This document shows, piece by piece, positions 62,908 to 64,000 of a DNA stretch of 64,000 bases. Origin of the DNA: Halalkalibacter akibai JCM 9157 (GTDB taxonomy: Bacteria > Bacillota > Bacilli > Bacillales > Bacillaceae_D); assembly GCF_000513135.1 (NCBI RefSeq), contig NZ_BAUV01000023.1, positions 1-64,000 on the forward strand, in the 5' to 3' direction. The notes under the pieces are model-generated. The model was not told the origin of the DNA and ran no database searches. It saw nothing but the letters and a program-made list of their open reading frames with translations. A program made the position numbers and the translations under genes. Numbering within the stretch: the first letter of the stretch is position 1; the number at the start of each line of letters is the position of its first letter.

Positions 62908-63244
62908 AAAAGCCTTTTAGTAGAATTCGAGGAAGTAGCAATTGCTCCACTCGTTGCGCGCCTGCTATGAGAAACCCACTCATAGCAAGCTTAAGAGCAT
63001 GCAACGGTTCCGCTCATTGCTTAAGACCACTGAAAAAGGTGGAAAACACACCTTTTTCAGTGGCCCTGAAGTGAGATAAAAGAGACGCATTTTGCGTCCT
63101 TTATCTATACAACATTTTCAGAAGATTCTATTATTCTTACAAGCTATTTAAGGGAGGTGTTGCCGAGCGAAGGGGCTTAACAGGATGGCATGTGTCACAT
63201 CATTTTATCAACTTTTTATGAAAAAGCTTAAGGGGGAAATACGA
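62908..63244 (+). other. Structured intergenic region between ATPase and binding-protein genes
   Basis: Contains several inverted repeats: GCTATGAG / CTCATAGC (62964-62986), a perfect 15-bp stem CCACTGAAAAAGGTG (63027-63041 with 63049-63063, 7-base loop), and GATAAAAGAGACGCA / TGCGTCCTTTATC (63075-63105). None has a proper T-tract. They could be processing or stability elements that raise expression of the binding protein over the ATPases. Nothing coding was seen. Confidence 0.55.
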
Positions 63245-64000
63245 ATGGTAAACAAGAAATGGTTATCGCTTCTAGGCTTAGCAATCGCACTTATGTTAGT
63301 GCTTGCTGCTTGTGGTGGCGGAAACGAAGCTCCTGCTGAAGATCCAGCTGAAGAGCCAACAGAAGAAACAGAAGAAGGTACGGAAGAAGCTACAGGTCCT
63401 CAAGCAGGCGGTAGTGTAGTACTCGGAACATCTGGAGAGCCTGTAACATTTAACCCGTTATACTCTCAAGACTCTGCTTCTGCAGATGTAATTGATTTAA
63501 TCCATGCAAGTCTTCTTGCATCAGACGAAAATTTAGACATGGTTCCATCTGTAGCAACAGATTTACCAGAGATCTCTGAAGACGGTCTTACTTACACACT
63601 TACTTTAAACGAAGGCGTTCTTTTCCATGATGGCGAAGAGTTAACGGCTGAAGACGTTAAGTTTACTTACGATATCTTCAAAAACGCTGACTACACAGGT
63701 CCTCGTGCTGGTGATTTCACTGAGCTTGAAAGTGTAGAAGTGGTTGATCCTTATACAGTTCAATTCAACTTATCTGTAGTTGACGCATCTTTCACTACAC
63801 GTTTAGGATATGGAATCCTTCCTAAGCACATTCTTGAAGAAGTTCCTGTTGCTGATTTAGAAGAGCACATGGATTACAACCGTAACAACCCTATCGGTGC
63901 TGGTCCGTTCGTATTCGGACAATATGTTGATGGTCAATACATCGAAGTTTCTGCTTTTGATGACTATTTCGAAGGTCGTCCAAACTTAGACAAAGTAACA
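63245..64000 (+). CDS. Peptide-binding lipoprotein of the ABC transporter, AppA/OppA-like (cut by window end)
   Basis: The first 252 residues are present. Lipoprotein signal with lipobox LAAC (Cys about 23) and a Gly/Glu-rich linker (about 24-50), then the family-5 solute-binding fold: GGSVVLGTSGEPVTFNPLY, EDGLTYTLTLNEGVLFHDGE, LTAEDVKFTYDIFKN, NPIGAGPFVFGQY. It captures peptides outside the membrane and passes them to the permeases, which should follow beyond the window. ATG 63245 with AAGGGGG at 63230-63236. Confidence 0.93.
   Translation, partial: MVNKKWLSLLGLAIALMLVLAACGGGNEAPAEDPAEEPTEETEEGTEEATGPQAGGSVVLGTSGEPVTFNPLYSQDSASADVIDLIHASLLASDENLDMVPSVATDLPEISEDGLTYTLTLNEGVLFHDGEELTAEDVKFTYDIFKNADYTGPRAGDFTELESVEVVDPYTVQFNLSVVDASFTTRLGYGILPKHILEEVPVADLEEHMDYNRNNPIGAGPFVFGQYVDGQYIEVSAFDDYFEGRPNLDKVT

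Noticed and set aside
63140-63220. Possible lysine riboswitch before the binding-protein gene
   Set aside because: Only a short GCCGA-like match is present and the conserved first half of the aptamer cannot be found; kept only as part of a structured-region finding.

Overview
The window looks like chromosomal DNA of a low-GC, spore-former-type Bacillota, most likely Bacillaceae. The signs are strong AGGAGG-type ribosome binding sites, frequent GTG/TTG starts, teichoic and teichuronic acid genes of the Bacillus type, an appDFA-like peptide transporter order and many short palindromic repeats. The very acidic exported proteins would suit an alkaliphile or halotolerant species, but that is inference. 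No rRNA, tRNA, CRISPR array, integrase or transposase was seen.

Layout. 0-7.4 kb: an alpha/beta hydrolase, a membrane GGDEF-EAL protein, three copies of a 50-54 bp palindromic repeat with a micropeptide gene between two of them, a frameshifted Bacillus-type unknown gene, and a frame-broken SDR next to a second alpha/beta hydrolase. 7.8-11.3 kb: a Vpr-like secreted subtilase and two small membrane proteins. 11.7-16.4 kb (minus strand): class D sortase, its probable LPKTA-anchored acidic substrate, an SGNH-type exported protein and a TPR/InlB-repeat protein. 16.4-18 kb: decayed DNA. 18-27 kb: an LtaS-like sulfatase, a subtilase with cell-wall-binding repeats, acidic exported proteins, a wrecked cytidylate kinase gene, an intact gpsA and a coiled-coil protein. 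27.5-59.7 kb: a large cell-surface polymer locus. 60.2-64 kb: an Lrp/AsnC regulator followed by an App/Opp-like peptide transporter (ATPases D and F, start of the binding protein), cut by the window end.

How the genes fit together. The 27.5-59.7 kb locus holds two sets of polymer genes. The Tag-like set has tagO, tagD, three CDP-glycerol glycerophosphotransferase-type enzymes, the tagGH exporter and an LCP ligase; gpsA next door would supply glycerol 3-phosphate. The Tua-like set has a polyprenyl sugar transferase, a flippase, a TuaC-like GT4, UTP-glucose pyrophosphorylase, UDP-glucose dehydrogenase, a Wzy/TuaE-like polymerase and a TuaG-like GT2. Interleaved with and flanking these are five exported proteins, each ending in three cell-wall-binding type 2 (CWB2) repeats: two subtilases, a LysM protein, a GH18 protein and a GH73 glucosaminidase. 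This resembles the clostridial arrangement in which CWB2 proteins are encoded beside the anionic polymer they bind.

One caution applies throughout. Seven otherwise well-preserved genes are broken by nine frame changes, and every one equals the loss of one base, usually in a short homopolymer. This may be real decay, but it fits systematic deletion errors in the assembly better; those genes are given at repaired extents as pseudogenes. The decayed cmk copy and the 17.3-18.0 kb relic look genuinely degenerate.
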